Origin: Thiopontia sp013349825
Lineage (GTDB): Bacteria > Pseudomonadota > Gammaproteobacteria > GCF-002020875
Length of the DNA: 64,000 nt
Direction: 5' to 3'
Assembly (NCBI GenBank): GCA_963981015.1
Contig: CAXCCG010000004.1
Coordinates: forward strand, 1 to 64,000
Below the pieces are notes generated by a model that was not told where the DNA came from, did no database searches, and saw nothing but the letters and a program-made list of their open reading frames with translations. The position numbers and the translations under genes were made by a program. Of this stretch, positions 9,783-19,019 are shown one piece after another; the stretch's first letter is position 1, and each line of letters starts with the position of its first letter.

Positions 9783-10507
9783 AGCCGAAACTTGTACTGA
9801 TTCATGGCTGGGGATTCAACGGAGCCGTCTGGAATTCACTATTGCCGCAATTAAAGCAGCTATTTGAGGTGATTGTCGTTGATCTTGCAGGATATCGCAG
9901 CCAGCCTCTGCTGGATGAAATGACACTTGAGGCAATGGCTGTTGACGTTGCAGCCAGAGTGCCGGAGTCGGCAATCTGGCTGGGTTGGTCTCTGGGGGGG
10001 CAGGTGGCACTACAGGCGGCATTGAAACAGCTTGGCCAAATCAACAAGCTGATTCTGGTGGGGGCAACCCCCCGTTTTGTGCAGGGTGCAGGGTGGAGAG
10101 CAGCGGTTAAGCAGAAGATATTGGATGACTTTGGTGAGGCGCTGATCCGCTCGCGTGAGACCACCTTGGGTCATTTTCTGACCCTGCAGATGTTGGGGGT
10201 ACAGGATGCAAAACCATTGTTGCAAGAACTCAAAATCTCATTGGCACAATCCCCGCAAGCTGGCACCCTGGAGGCGGGACTGGAGATTCTCAATCACAGT
10301 GATTTTCGCCAGCAGCTGAGCCAGATTGAGCAGCCAACACACTGGATTATGGGCGAGCGCGATCAACTGGTTCCATACCGTGCAGGAGAAGAGGCCGCTG
10401 GTGTTATGCCAAACGGCTCTGTCCGAGTCATTGAAGGGGCGGCACATGCCCCTTTTCTCAGCCACCCACATCAATTTTTGGATGAGGTGTTCAGCTTTGG
10501 AGGATAA
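9779..10507 (+). CDS. bioH: Pimeloyl-ACP methyl ester carboxylesterase
   Basis: This 242-residue alpha/beta hydrolase has the nucleophile elbow GWSLGG and the catalytic His in EGAAHAPFLSHP, both matching BioH. It demethylates pimeloyl-ACP methyl ester once BioC-primed fatty-acid elongation has made the pimeloyl chain. The GTG start at 9779 overlaps the bioF stop, and the 3' end overlaps bioC. The flanking bio genes support BioH over a generic hydrolase. Confidence 0.93.
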   Translation: MKPKLVLIHGWGFNGAVWNSLLPQLKQLFEVIVVDLAGYRSQPLLDEMTLEAMAVDVAARVPESAIWLGWSLGGQVALQAALKQLGQINKLILVGATPRFVQGAGWRAAVKQKILDDFGEALIRSRETTLGHFLTLQMLGVQDAKPLLQELKISLAQSPQAGTLEAGLEILNHSDFRQQLSQIEQPTHWIMGERDQLVPYRAGEEAAGVMPNGSVRVIEGAAHAPFLSHPHQFLDEVFSFGG

Positions 10508-11363
10508 GCGTTATCAACTGCAGCGACAGCAGGTCCGTGCCAATTTTGATCGGGCAGCGGGTAGCTACGATGCGGTGGCTCAGTTGCAGCGTGAAGTGGC
10601 AGACCGGATGTTGGAGCAGTTGCAGTATGAACGTATTAATCCGCAGCGAATTCTCGATGTAGGTACGGGTACCGGTTACTGTGCCCGTGGTCTGGAGGCT
10701 AGATTCAAAAAGAGCTCAATTATCGCGCTTGATCTGGCAGAGAGGATGTTGCAGCAGGCGAAAAAGGAGAAGCGGTGGCGCTCCAGGCAGTGTTTTCTCT
10801 GTGCGGATACACAACAGATCCCCTTGGCAGACCAGAGTGTTGATCTGATCTTCTCCAACTTCACGTTGCAATGGTGCAGAGATTTACAGGCTGTATTGGC
10901 AGAGTTTCGAAGGGTGCTACGTCCGGGAGGGCTGCTGAGCTTCTCCACTTTGGGGGTCGATACCTTGGCTGAGTTGCGTGAAAGCTGGGCGACAGTGGAT
11001 GATCAGGTCCACGTAAACCAGTTTGTGGATTTGCAACAGGTCGGGGATGATCTGTTACAGCAGGGGTTTGCCGAACCGGTTACCAGTGTGGACCGTTTCA
11101 CCTTGACCTACCCGGATGTGATGAGCCTGATGCGAGACCTGAAAGGGTTGGGTGCAACCAATGTGAACCCTGGACGGCGTGCCGGTTTGATGGGGCGTTC
11201 TGTGCTACAGCAGTTAGAGGCAGTCTATCAGCCTCGTGATGAAGAGGGGCGTATTGCAGCCAGCTGGGAGGTGGTTTATGGACATGCCTGGATGATGGAG
11301 AGTAGTTTTGCTGAACCCCAACCATTTTCTCTACCCCTGAAAGAATTTACTATACCTGATTAA
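10482..11363 (+). CDS. bioC: Malonyl-ACP O-methyltransferase
   Basis: The 293-residue SAM methyltransferase carries ILDVGTGTGYCARGL as its SAM-binding glycine motif and the BioC-typical N-terminus (VRANFDRAAGSYD) and GLGATNVNPGR segment. It methylates malonyl-ACP to disguise it as a fatty-acid primer for pimelate synthesis. I start it at ATG 10482, which overlaps bioH by 26 bp. A longer reading into bioH would add residues not found in the family. A TTG at 10497 is an alternative. bioD and bioA are not in this window. Confidence 0.92.
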   Translation: MRCSALEDKRYQLQRQQVRANFDRAAGSYDAVAQLQREVADRMLEQLQYERINPQRILDVGTGTGYCARGLEARFKKSSIIALDLAERMLQQAKKEKRWRSRQCFLCADTQQIPLADQSVDLIFSNFTLQWCRDLQAVLAEFRRVLRPGGLLSFSTLGVDTLAELRESWATVDDQVHVNQFVDLQQVGDDLLQQGFAEPVTSVDRFTLTYPDVMSLMRDLKGLGATNVNPGRRAGLMGRSVLQQLEAVYQPRDEEGRIAASWEVVYGHAWMMESSFAEPQPFSLPLKEFTIPD

Positions 11364-11375
11364 AATAGTAGGTCT

Positions 11376-11403
11376 TGACAGGCCGTGCAGAGTCGTTATG
11401 ATT
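11376..11403 (+). promoter_or_regulatory. Sigma-70-like promoter of the peroxiredoxin gene
   Basis: TTGACA (11376-11381) and TATGAT (11398-11403) are separated by 16 bp and lie about 70 bp upstream of the peroxiredoxin ATG. Confidence 0.55.
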
Positions 11404-11470
11404 CGCATACAAGATTTATTGATTTTTAGCAGTACAATTTTATTTTAAGCACAAAGCAAGGAGTTAACAT

Positions 11471-12076
11471 ATGAGCGTATTAGTCGGACGCGAAGCACCA
11501 GATTTTACAGCCCCAACAGTTCTCGGAAATGGCGAGATCAAGGCAGATTACAACTTCCATGAGGCGAAAGCTGGAAAATATGCGGTCGTATTCTTCTATC
11601 CTCTCGACTTCACTTTTGTTTGTCCTTCTGAGTTGTTGGCTTTCGACCACCGTATGGCGGAGTTTGAAAAGCGCAATGTTGAGGTGGTTGGTGTGTCCAT
11701 CGACTCACATTGGACACACAATGCCTGGAGAAACACCGATGTGAAAGATGGTGGTATCGGTGCGGTGAAGTATTCAATGGTGGGTGACATGAAGCAGGAA
11801 GTCACGCAGGCATTTGGCATCCAGGTTCCTGGTGGTGCACCTGCACTGCGCGCCTCTTTCTTGATCGACAAAGATAATATTGTTCAGCATCAAGTCGTAA
11901 ATAACCTTTCGCTGGGACGTAATGTCGACGAGATGATCCGTATGGTTGATGCTTTGCAGTTTACAGAAGAGCATGGTGAGGTCTGTCCTGCGGGTTGGCA
12001 GGAGGGAGATGAGGGTATGAAAGCAACCCCAGAGGGTGTTGCCTCTTACCTCGCTTCACATGAGAATGACCTGTAG
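11471..12076 (+). CDS. Typical 2-Cys peroxiredoxin (AhpC/Prx1 type)
   Basis: The 201-residue thiol peroxidase reduces H2O2 and organic peroxides in the cytoplasm. The peroxidatic cysteine is C51 (DFTFVCPSE) and the resolving cysteine C172 (GEVCPAGW), as in Prx1/AhpC enzymes. The conserved catalytic Arg lies in APALRASFLID. ATG 11471 has AAGGAG upstream. It is monocistronic, between its own promoter and a strong bidirectional terminator. No ahpF reductase is adjacent. Confidence 0.95.
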   Translation: MSVLVGREAPDFTAPTVLGNGEIKADYNFHEAKAGKYAVVFFYPLDFTFVCPSELLAFDHRMAEFEKRNVEVVGVSIDSHWTHNAWRNTDVKDGGIGAVKYSMVGDMKQEVTQAFGIQVPGGAPALRASFLIDKDNIVQHQVVNNLSLGRNVDEMIRMVDALQFTEEHGEVCPAGWQEGDEGMKATPEGVASYLASHENDL

Positions 12077-12093
12077 TTTTTAGTCACACTCTG

Positions 12094-12131
12094 AAAAAAG
12101 GGTACAGCTGAAAGGCTGTACCCTTTTTTAT
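12094..12131. terminator. Bidirectional rho-independent terminator
   Basis: GGGTACAGC pairs with GCTGTACCC across a 6-nt loop, with A6 on one side and T6 on the other. It therefore serves both the peroxiredoxin gene (plus) and the convergent pilin gene (minus). Confidence 0.9.
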
Positions 12132-12141
12132 TGAGCCTTCT

Positions 12142-12558
12142 TTATTGTGTGTAGCCCTTGGTCACTCCACCGCCACTGGCGGCCCAGCTGAGGGGCGAAG
12201 CGGCAGTGGGTGTCAGAATATAAGTATCAGCAGCCACTACACCATTGGCTACATCGGGTGTAACGGTGACAATGCCATTACTGGTTGAGACTGAGTCTAC
12301 AGCTCCGGTGACCGTTGTCTGGTTGGCGGGTACTCCATAACTTCCACCATCACAATCAGCCAGGTCTCGACGAATCTGATAACACTGCTCGATCCCGATT
12401 TTGAGTGGTTGGGCAGCGAGAACGACCTCAGAGTAGTAGGCGCGTGTGGTGTATTGGGTATAGGAGGGGATTGCGACTGAGGCCAGGATTGCAATAATAG
12501 CGATGGCTATAATCAGTTCAATGAGTGTGAACCCGCTCTGGTTCTGTGACTGTTCCAT
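12142..12558 (-). CDS. Type IV major pilin-like protein (PilA/PilE)
   Basis: The 138-residue prepilin has a short leader ending in G, then FTLIELIIAIAIIAILASVAIP, the class III signal cleaved and N-methylated by PilD. Two cysteines (QCYQ and ADCD) could form a short disulfide loop rather than the usual C-terminal one. I chose ATG 12558 because AAGGAG lies 8-9 bases upstream; a longer reading adds an unlikely leader. It is alone between ispB and the terminator. A TGTAAC direct-repeat pair lies about 150 bp upstream, shared with pilQ. Confidence 0.9.
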   Translation of the reverse strand: MEQSQNQSGFTLIELIIAIAIIAILASVAIPSYTQYTTRAYYSEVVLAAQPLKIGIEQCYQIRRDLADCDGGSYGVPANQTTVTGAVDSVSTSNGIVTVTPDVANGVVAADTYILTPTAASPLSWAASGGGVTKGYTQ

Positions 12559-12706
12559 GTCGCTCTTCTCCTTAATATTAACTCGACTCCAAGTTTCTCC
12601 AGGACAGTACAATTTTCTTGAACTCAGAAGAAATTCGCACGGTTAGAAGTACCTTTTATGTGCAGAGATAATAGAGGTGAATTTAGGGCAAGGGAAGCAG
12701 TATTAG

Positions 12707-12722
12707 GTTACAAAATGTTACA
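12707..12722 (-). promoter_or_regulatory. TGTAAC-N4-TGTAAC box pair upstream of pilin
   Basis: Read toward the pilin gene the sequence is TGTAACATTTTGTAAC, two hexamers at 10-bp period, one helical turn. An identical 16-mer lies upstream of pilQ, and TGTAAC arrays with the same spacing precede the DGR target gene. This looks like a response-regulator-type direct-repeat operator (inference). Confidence 0.45.
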
Positions 12723-12740
12723 GGATTATTCAGGGGGCTC

Positions 12741-13721
12741 TTAATGGGTCCGACTCTGTGTGAACTGGGCCAACTCAATCAGTGCATCTCGATACGGTGT
12801 ATCAGGGAGCTTTATTGCAGCAGCAGAGGCCTGGTCTACCGCATGTTGTGCAGCCTTTAAGGTATATTCAATGGCTCCTGTTTTGTGGATGGTCTGCATA
12901 ATGGCATCAAACTGGTCACCCCCACCGTTTTCAATCGCATCACGAATGGTCATCCGTTCAGCATCGTCTGCTTTTTCCATCGCATAGATCAGAGGTAGTG
13001 TAGGTTTACCTTCAGCAAGGTCATCTCCGACATTTTTACCCATCTCGGCGGATGATGCGCTGTAGTCGAGAGCATCATCAACCAGCTGAAAGGCATTCCC
13101 CAAATGTTTCCCGTAGGAGATCAGAGCCTGCTCTGTCGCGTTGTCTTTGGCGGAAACCACTGCACCCAGTTGTGCCCCCGCCTCAAATAGCTTGGCGGTT
13201 TTGCGATAAATCACCTCATAATACTGTGCTTCCGTGGTGTCGGGTTCATTGCAGTTGAGTAGTTGCAGCACTTCGCCCTCTGCGATTACGTTGGTTGTTT
13301 CGGCGAGAATATCCATGACGCGCATCTGTTGTACCTCTACCATCATCTGAAATGCGCGTGAATAGAGGAAGTCACCGGTCAATACAGCGGCCTGGTTACC
13401 AAACATAGAGTTTGCGGTCTCCCGACCACGTCTTAGCTCAGAGGTATCGACCACATCATCATGCAGAAGTGTGGCGGTGTGGATAAATTCAATGACCGCA
13501 GCCAGCTGAATCGCCTCATCTCCCCGTGCTCCACAGGCTCGTGCGGAGAGTATGACAACGATTGGGCGAACCCGTTTGCCACCACCACCGATGATGTAGT
13601 GTCCGAGTTGATTGATTAAGACAACATCCGACTGGAGTCTTTTCAGGATTAGTGCATCAACAGCTTGTAGATCATCGCTGATGAGGGACTGGATAGATGA
13701 GAGGGAATCAGGATTTGACAA
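12741..13721 (-). CDS. ispB: Octaprenyl diphosphate synthase
   Basis: This 326-residue trans-prenyltransferase makes the polyprenyl side chain of quinones. The first aspartate-rich motif is DDVVD (residues 88-92) and the second DDALD (near 217). The GGGGKRVRP segment and its length match IspB rather than the shorter IspA. The usual rplU-rpmA-obg neighbours are absent from the upstream side. The gene is transcribed alone on the minus strand. Confidence 0.93.
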   Translation of the reverse strand: MSNPDSLSSIQSLISDDLQAVDALILKRLQSDVVLINQLGHYIIGGGGKRVRPIVVILSARACGARGDEAIQLAAVIEFIHTATLLHDDVVDTSELRRGRETANSMFGNQAAVLTGDFLYSRAFQMMVEVQQMRVMDILAETTNVIAEGEVLQLLNCNEPDTTEAQYYEVIYRKTAKLFEAGAQLGAVVSAKDNATEQALISYGKHLGNAFQLVDDALDYSASSAEMGKNVGDDLAEGKPTLPLIYAMEKADDAERMTIRDAIENGGGDQFDAIMQTIHKTGAIEYTLKAAQHAVDQASAAAIKLPDTPYRDALIELAQFTQSRTH

Positions 13722-13944
13722 GAGTATAGTTTGGAATATGTGATTGTGTAGAAAACGTGCTGATCCTAGATTTTCTCAGTGGATGGGTCAAGTGTGAGTT
13801 GCTTATTAATTTTGAAAGGACGAGCTGAAAAATGTATTGAGATGGAAAAACAAAAATATTGAGCGACGAGTAATGGCCAATTTTGATATGCTAAGATAGA
13901 ACAACTACTGACCATAATAATAAATTTAATAACGGGGGGTCTTG

Positions 13945-14160
13945 GTGGATATAACTTTAACAGACGCACTGATTGTTGCAGGTAGCGGTATGGTGGTGAT
14001 TTGGCTCTTTCTTTGGTACATCAATACCCACCCAAAAGGGTGTTGCGGTATTCGTCGGGCAATCTTGAAAGATGAGGATCTGCCATTGAACCGGCTGATT
14101 GAAGAGGAGAAGGAGAAATCACACGTTGTTACCCCAAATCTTTCCTCTTCACCTTCATAA
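13945..14160 (+). CDS. Small single-pass membrane protein, unknown function
   Basis: The 71-residue protein has one hydrophobic segment (about residues 8-26, ALIVAGSGMVVIWLFLWYI) followed by a Cys-Cys dipeptide (KGCCGIRRAI) and an acidic, charged tail. I use GTG 13945, with a GGGGGT ribosome-binding site just upstream; TTG 13942 is possible. I do not recognise the family. It lies upstream of the structured RNA/leader and soeABC, in the same direction. Confidence 0.6.
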   Translation: MDITLTDALIVAGSGMVVIWLFLWYINTHPKGCCGIRRAILKDEDLPLNRLIEEEKEKSHVVTPNLSSSPS

Positions 14161-14189
14161 AACAAGAGCTTTAATATTCAATAAATCTA

Positions 14190-14218
14190 TTGACAATGAT
14201 GGGGCGCATCGCTATAAT
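14190..14218 (+). promoter_or_regulatory. Perfect consensus sigma-70 promoter
   Basis: TTGACA (14190-14195), a 17-bp spacer and TATAAT (14213-14218) match the consensus at all 12 positions. The predicted start is about 14225, exactly where the structured RNA begins. Confidence 0.85.
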
Positions 14219-14224
14219 GTGCAG

Positions 14225-14312
14225 CATAGGCCTTCAGAGGGTTTCCTTCGAAAAAGAACCTCCTCCTCCTTCTTTCGTAGGTTCCCCCACCCTCTGAGGG
14301 CCTTCTTTTTTA
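14225..14312 (+). ncRNA. Candidate small RNA or attenuator leader with an anti-Shine-Dalgarno loop
   Basis: A consensus promoter drives an 85-90 nt RNA. An outer stem of 15 pairs (14228-14242 with 14289-14303, one G-U) is followed by CTTTTTT, a complete intrinsic terminator. Inside it, GAACCT (14256-14261) pairs with AGGTTC (14279-14284), leaving a 17-nt loop that begins CCTCCTCCTTC, complementary to Shine-Dalgarno sequences. It does not carry the signature of 4.5S/SRP RNA. It ends 65 bp before soeA, so it is either a free sRNA or a leader that attenuates soeABC. Confidence 0.6.
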
Positions 14313-14376
14313 TGGTCACAGACCTTTTACACTTTCCTGCATCTCATTCTCTGGATTTAGCGTATCCTCATCTTCC

Positions 14377-17283
14377 ATGAATGAGAACAGATCCCGAACG
14401 GAGACCAAAAATACAACCTGTTACATGTGTGCCTGTCGTTGTGGTATTCGGGTCACGTTGCAGGATGGTGAGGTCCGGTTTATTCAGGGTAATCCCGACC
14501 ATCCACTGAACAAAGGGGTGATCTGTGCCAAGGGTGCCTCAGGCATCATGAAACAGTACTCACCAGCACGCCTGACTAAACCACTGTTACGTAAAGAGGG
14601 TTCAGAGCGTGGGGCGGGTGAGTTTGAACCGGTCTCGTGGGAGAAGGCGTTTGAGATGATGGCGCAGCGTTTGGGCAAAATTCGCTCGACCGACCCCAAG
14701 AAGTTTGCACTTTTCACCGGACGTGATCAGATGCAGGCTCTGACAGGTCTTTTTGCCAAGCAGTATGGCACCCCCAACTATGCCGCACATGGTGGCTTTT
14801 GCTCTGTCAACATGGCAGCAGGGATGATCTACACCATTGGTGGATCATTCTGGGAGTTTGGTGGCCCCGATCTGGAGCGCTCCAAGCTCTTTATCATGAT
14901 TGGCACCGCAGAGGATCACCACTCCAATCCGATGAAGATGGCGCTCTCCAAATTCAAGCGTGACGGTGGGCGGTTTATCTCGATTAACCCAGTACGTAGC
15001 GGATACTCGGCAATCGCAGATGAGTGGGTGCCGATTAAACCGGGTACAGATGGTGCCCTGCTGTTGGCACTCACCAATGAGATTATCAATAGAGGGCTGT
15101 TTGATCGCGACTACCTGATCGACTACACCAATGCACCGGAGTTGGTGAATCAGGATGAAGAGAGCAATGAATTCGGTCTCTTTATCCGTGACAGGTCAAA
15201 CGAAGTTGAAGAGGGTTGTTTTGATCCACAGAATAAATTCTGGTGGGATAGCAAGAGTGAGCAGATTGTTGCCAACCGTACCGAGGGGGCTGACCCTTAC
15301 CTGCTGGGAACCTACACGCTTGAGGATGGAACGGCCGTAAAGACGGCCTTTCAGTTGCTGGTAGATCGGCTCAAAGAGTACACCCCGGAGTGGGCGGAGA
15401 AGATCACTGGAATTCCGGCAGAGACCATTAAACGTCTGGCACATGAGATGGGTGTTACAGCGCGAGATCAAAAGATAGAACTTCCCATCGCCTGGACTGA
15501 TGTCTGGGGCAAAGAGCATGAGACGGTAACCGGTAATCCGGTCTCGTTTCATGCGATGCGTGGTCTGGCAGCTCACTCTAATGGATTTCATGCAATACGT
15601 GCGCTGTCGATTTTGATGACCCTGTTGGGGACCATCGACCGGCCGGGTGGTTTTCGTCACAAGGCTCCATTTCCACGCCCTGTTCCTCCTTGTGCCAAGA
15701 CCCCGAAAGGGCCGGAGGGTGTGCAGCCCGATACGCCGTTAAACGGGATGGCGCTGGGTTGGCCAGCCGACCCGGAAGATCTCTTTGTGGATGAAGATAA
15801 TGAGCCGGTCCGTCTTGATAAAGGGTTCTCGTGGGAGCATCCACTCTCCGTGCATGGGTTGATGCATAATGCGATCACCAATGCCTGGCGGGGCGATCCA
15901 TACAAGATTGATACTTTGTTGATCTTTATGGCAAATATGGCATGGAATTCCTCCATGAACACCGCTGAAGTGCGCAAAATGCTCAACGATAAAGAGGAGA
16001 ATGGAGAGTATAAGATTCCATTCCTGATTGTCTGTGATGCCTTCCAGTCGGAAATGACCGCCTTTGCCGATCTGGTGTTGCCAGATACCACCTATCTGGA
16101 ACGGCATGATGTGATGTCAATGCTGGATCGCCCGATCTCTGAGTTTGATGGTCCGGTGGATTCGGTGCGTATTCCAGTACTGCCTCCAACCGGTGAGTGC
16201 AAACCGTTTCAGGAGGTACTGATCGAGTTGGGCAGTCGTTTGGGGCTACCCGCCTTTGTCAATGAGCAGGGCGAGCGTAAATATCGTGACTACCCCGATT
16301 TTGTGGTCAACTATGAGACAGAGCCTGGCTCTGGTATCGGTTTTCTCTCTGGATGGCGAGGTAAGGGGGGGGAGAAGTTTATGCAAGGTGATCCCAACCC
16401 GAACCAGTGGGAGATGTATGCGCAGAATAATTGTGTCTACCACCATGAGTTGCCCAAATCCTACCAATATATGCGTAATTGGAACCAGGGCTATCTGGAG
16501 TGGTCGCGGCACCATCGGTTGACGCGTTATGTAGAGCCGATCAATATCCATATCTACTCCGAGGTTTTGCAGAAATTCCGCCTTGCAGCACAAGGTAAAC
16601 GTCCGGGCAAACAGCCACCACAACGGCTGCGTAAACGGGTGGAGGAGTACTTTGATCCACTGCCGTTCTACCATGAGCCGCTAGAGGCGGCGCGTACAGA
16701 TCGTCACAAATACCCGCTGAGTGCAATTACTCAGCGACCCATGGCGATGTACCATTCATGGGATTCACAAAATGCATGGTTACGACAGATCCATGCCCAC
16801 AACCACCTCTATCTCCACCCCAGCGTTGGGGTAACCAACGGTTTTGAAGACGGTGACTGGATCTGGGTGGAGTCAATGCATGGCAAAGTGCGTTGCATGT
16901 GCCGCTTCAGTGAGGCGGTTGAGCCGGGTACAGTGTGGACCTGGAATGCCATTGGCAAGGCCTCCGGTAGTTGGAATCTGGATCCCAATGCCAATGAGTC
17001 CAAGAAGGGTTTCCTGTTAAACCATCTGATTGCTGAGGAGTTACCGGTAAAAGCGGGTGAGACACCACTCTCCAATTCAGACCCTGTTACCGGTCAGGCG
17101 GGTTGGTATGATGTGCGAGTACGTGTCTACAAGGCAGAAGATCAAGAGCCAGGGATCACCTCGCCGCAGTTTGATGCCGTCAAGCCAGCGCCTGGAATGG
17201 TGAAACGGGCAGGTAAATGGCTTGCCTTCAGAGGGGGCAGTGGCCTGTTTAAAAAGTTACTGCCAGAGGGAGATCATTCATGA
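14377..17283 (+). CDS. soeA: SoeA-like molybdopterin subunit of cytoplasmic sulfite dehydrogenase
   Basis: The 968-residue DMSO-reductase-family catalytic subunit begins with a 4Fe-4S site (CYMCACRCG, then CAKGASG). It has no Tat signal, so it acts in the cytoplasm. Length, gene order and subunit sizes (968/242/327) match SoeABC, which oxidises sulfite to sulfate and passes electrons to quinone in sulfur oxidisers. Polysulfide, thiosulfate and tetrathionate reductases are relatives, but those catalytic subunits normally carry Tat signals. The ATGA overlap with soeB shows translational coupling. Confidence 0.88.
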   Translation: MNENRSRTETKNTTCYMCACRCGIRVTLQDGEVRFIQGNPDHPLNKGVICAKGASGIMKQYSPARLTKPLLRKEGSERGAGEFEPVSWEKAFEMMAQRLGKIRSTDPKKFALFTGRDQMQALTGLFAKQYGTPNYAAHGGFCSVNMAAGMIYTIGGSFWEFGGPDLERSKLFIMIGTAEDHHSNPMKMALSKFKRDGGRFISINPVRSGYSAIADEWVPIKPGTDGALLLALTNEIINRGLFDRDYLIDYTNAPELVNQDEESNEFGLFIRDRSNEVEEGCFDPQNKFWWDSKSEQIVANRTEGADPYLLGTYTLEDGTAVKTAFQLLVDRLKEYTPEWAEKITGIPAETIKRLAHEMGVTARDQKIELPIAWTDVWGKEHETVTGNPVSFHAMRGLAAHSNGFHAIRALSILMTLLGTIDRPGGFRHKAPFPRPVPPCAKTPKGPEGVQPDTPLNGMALGWPADPEDLFVDEDNEPVRLDKGFSWEHPLSVHGLMHNAITNAWRGDPYKIDTLLIFMANMAWNSSMNTAEVRKMLNDKEENGEYKIPFLIVCDAFQSEMTAFADLVLPDTTYLERHDVMSMLDRPISEFDGPVDSVRIPVLPPTGECKPFQEVLIELGSRLGLPAFVNEQGERKYRDYPDFVVNYETEPGSGIGFLSGWRGKGGEKFMQGDPNPNQWEMYAQNNCVYHHELPKSYQYMRNWNQGYLEWSRHHRLTRYVEPINIHIYSEVLQKFRLAAQGKRPGKQPPQRLRKRVEEYFDPLPFYHEPLEAARTDRHKYPLSAITQRPMAMYHSWDSQNAWLRQIHAHNHLYLHPSVGVTNGFEDGDWIWVESMHGKVRCMCRFSEAVEPGTVWTWNAIGKASGSWNLDPNANESKKGFLLNHLIAEELPVKAGETPLSNSDPVTGQAGWYDVRVRVYKAEDQEPGITSPQFDAVKPAPGMVKRAGKWLAFRGGSGLFKKLLPEGDHS

Positions 17284-18008
17284 CACAGCTAGCGCTGGTT
17301 ATTGATCTCAATGTCTGTGTCGGCTGTAGTGGCTGTGTCACCAGCTGTAAGGAGTGGAATACCTCGGGTGAAGCGGGTCCGATGCCGGACCAAAACCCCT
17401 ACCGGGCAGAACCCACAGGCACCTTCTTTAATCGGGTGCAGACCTATGAGATTGGCACCTTTCCCAATACCGAAACCCTGCACTTTCCCAAATCTTGTAT
17501 GCACTGTGCAGAACCTCCCTGTGTACCGGTCTGCCCGACTGGAGCCAGCTATAAACGTGAAGAAGATGGTATCGTGCTGGTCGACTACGACAAGTGTATT
17601 GGCTGTAAATACTGCTCCTGGGCCTGCCCTTACGGTGCACGGGAATTTGATGAGCAGTCAAAGGTGATGAAGAAATGTACACTCTGCGTAGACCGCATTT
17701 ATGACATGTCACTGCCAGAGTCAGAGCGTCAGCCTGCCTGCGTCATCTCTTGCCCTACCAGTGCTCGTCTGTTTGGAGATGTGGAAGACCCTGATTCCGA
17801 GGTCTCGGTGAAAATTCGTGAAGAGGGCGGCTATCCGTTGATGGCAGAGTGGGGTGCGCAACCCTCCAACCACTATCTGCCACGTCGCAAGGTTCATATC
17901 CGGGTGCGTGCGGATGAACTGGTACGCGCCGATAACCCGCTGAAGAAAGAGAACTTCAGCAAGCTATCCAAAGATGAGCAATCTTTGGATGATGTAATGA
18001 GCTGGTAA
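17280..18008 (+). CDS. soeB: SoeB-like iron-sulfur subunit
   Basis: The 242-residue ferredoxin-like electron-transfer subunit has four cysteine groups for 4Fe-4S clusters. They are CVGCSGCVTSC, CMHCAEPPCVPVCP, CIGCKYCSWACP and CTLC with a later CVISCP. This DmsB/PsrB/SoeB arrangement carries electrons from the molybdenum subunit to the membrane anchor. No signal peptide is present, consistent with a cytoplasmic complex. It overlaps soeA by 4 bp and precedes soeC by 27 bp. Confidence 0.9.
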   Translation: MTQLALVIDLNVCVGCSGCVTSCKEWNTSGEAGPMPDQNPYRAEPTGTFFNRVQTYEIGTFPNTETLHFPKSCMHCAEPPCVPVCPTGASYKREEDGIVLVDYDKCIGCKYCSWACPYGAREFDEQSKVMKKCTLCVDRIYDMSLPESERQPACVISCPTSARLFGDVEDPDSEVSVKIREEGGYPLMAEWGAQPSNHYLPRRKVHIRVRADELVRADNPLKKENFSKLSKDEQSLDDVMSW

Positions 18009-18035
18009 CGGTCCTACTTTTCTGGAACTACAAAT

Positions 18036-19019
18036 ATGCATCCTGCCTTTTCAGTCATCTTTCTCACTACCTTGATCGGCCTGGGTCAGGGGCTCTTTCT
18101 CGCCATCTATACCGCACAGGTCTACTCTGTAGTTGAGTTGATCCCGATGACACAGGGAGATGACCGTATTGTCTACGGGGTTGGGAGTATTATTGCATTG
18201 GCAGTATTGGGGCTGGGGTTGGTGGCCTCCTTTTTCCATCTGGGCCATCCCGAACGTGCATGGCGTTCCGTTACTCAGTGGCGTACCTCCTGGTTATCGC
18301 GCGAGGTGATTGCGCTACCACTATTTATGGGCAGTGTGTTTCTCTACGGACTGTTCCACTTTATGGGGTGGAACCCTCTGTTGATGACCATAGGAGAGGG
18401 TTTTCCTATAGATTTAACCTTGGTGATGGGGGCGCTTGCAACCGTGATGGCCTTTATCCTCTTCCTTTGTACCGCAATGATCTATGCCTCAATTCGCTTT
18501 CTGCAGGAGTGGTCCTCACCGCTAACGGTGTTGAATTTTATCCTCTTGGGTGGTGCCTCCGGTTTTACCCTGGCCACACTGTTTGTCTTTTATGCAGCAC
18601 CGGAGTTGGTAGGGTTTATCGGTGGCTGGGCGATTGTGTTGACGATTACAGCACTGTTGAGCCGAATGGCATCGCTGGTCCGTAACCGGCTTTTGCGCCC
18701 TAAATCGACTCCACAGAGCGCCATTGGCGTGCGCCACTCAACGATTCGTCAGATTGCACAGGGGGCAATGGGGGGCTCATTCAATACCCGTGAATACTTC
18801 CACGGACAACCGCAACGGGTGGTTAAGATGGTGAAGTGGAGCTTTCTGCTGTTTGTCTTTCCGCTGCCGATTTTACTGTTAGCACTGGGGATCATTGTTC
18901 AGGTTGAGACGCTGTTAATTGCAGCAGTGGTTGTACAGTATTTGGGGTTGATGGCGGAGCGCTGGTATTTCTTTGCCGAGGCGAACCATCCGCAGAATAT
19001 CTACTATCAGGCCGCTTAG
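18036..19019 (+). CDS. soeC: SoeC-like NrfD/DmsC-type membrane anchor
   Basis: The 327-residue integral membrane protein has about eight hydrophobic helices and belongs to the DmsC/NrfD quinone-interacting anchors. The FFHLGHPERAWR segment after helix 2 is typical of DmsC-like subunits. It ties SoeAB to the inner membrane and passes electrons to the quinone pool. Its stop overlaps by 4 bp the stop of the convergent Crp/Fnr regulator gene. Confidence 0.88.
   Translation: MHPAFSVIFLTTLIGLGQGLFLAIYTAQVYSVVELIPMTQGDDRIVYGVGSIIALAVLGLGLVASFFHLGHPERAWRSVTQWRTSWLSREVIALPLFMGSVFLYGLFHFMGWNPLLMTIGEGFPIDLTLVMGALATVMAFILFLCTAMIYASIRFLQEWSSPLTVLNFILLGGASGFTLATLFVFYAAPELVGFIGGWAIVLTITALLSRMASLVRNRLLRPKSTPQSAIGVRHSTIRQIAQGAMGGSFNTREYFHGQPQRVVKMVKWSFLLFVFPLPILLLALGIIVQVETLLIAAVVVQYLGLMAERWYFFAEANHPQNIYYQAA

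Noticed and set aside
13052..13258. ORF opposite ispB
   Set aside because: Shadow of a well-supported gene, rich in Cys/His/Pro without structure.
14225..14312. 4.5S (SRP) RNA
   Set aside because: Lacks the conserved GGTCAGG and GGAAGGAAGCAGCC apical signature.
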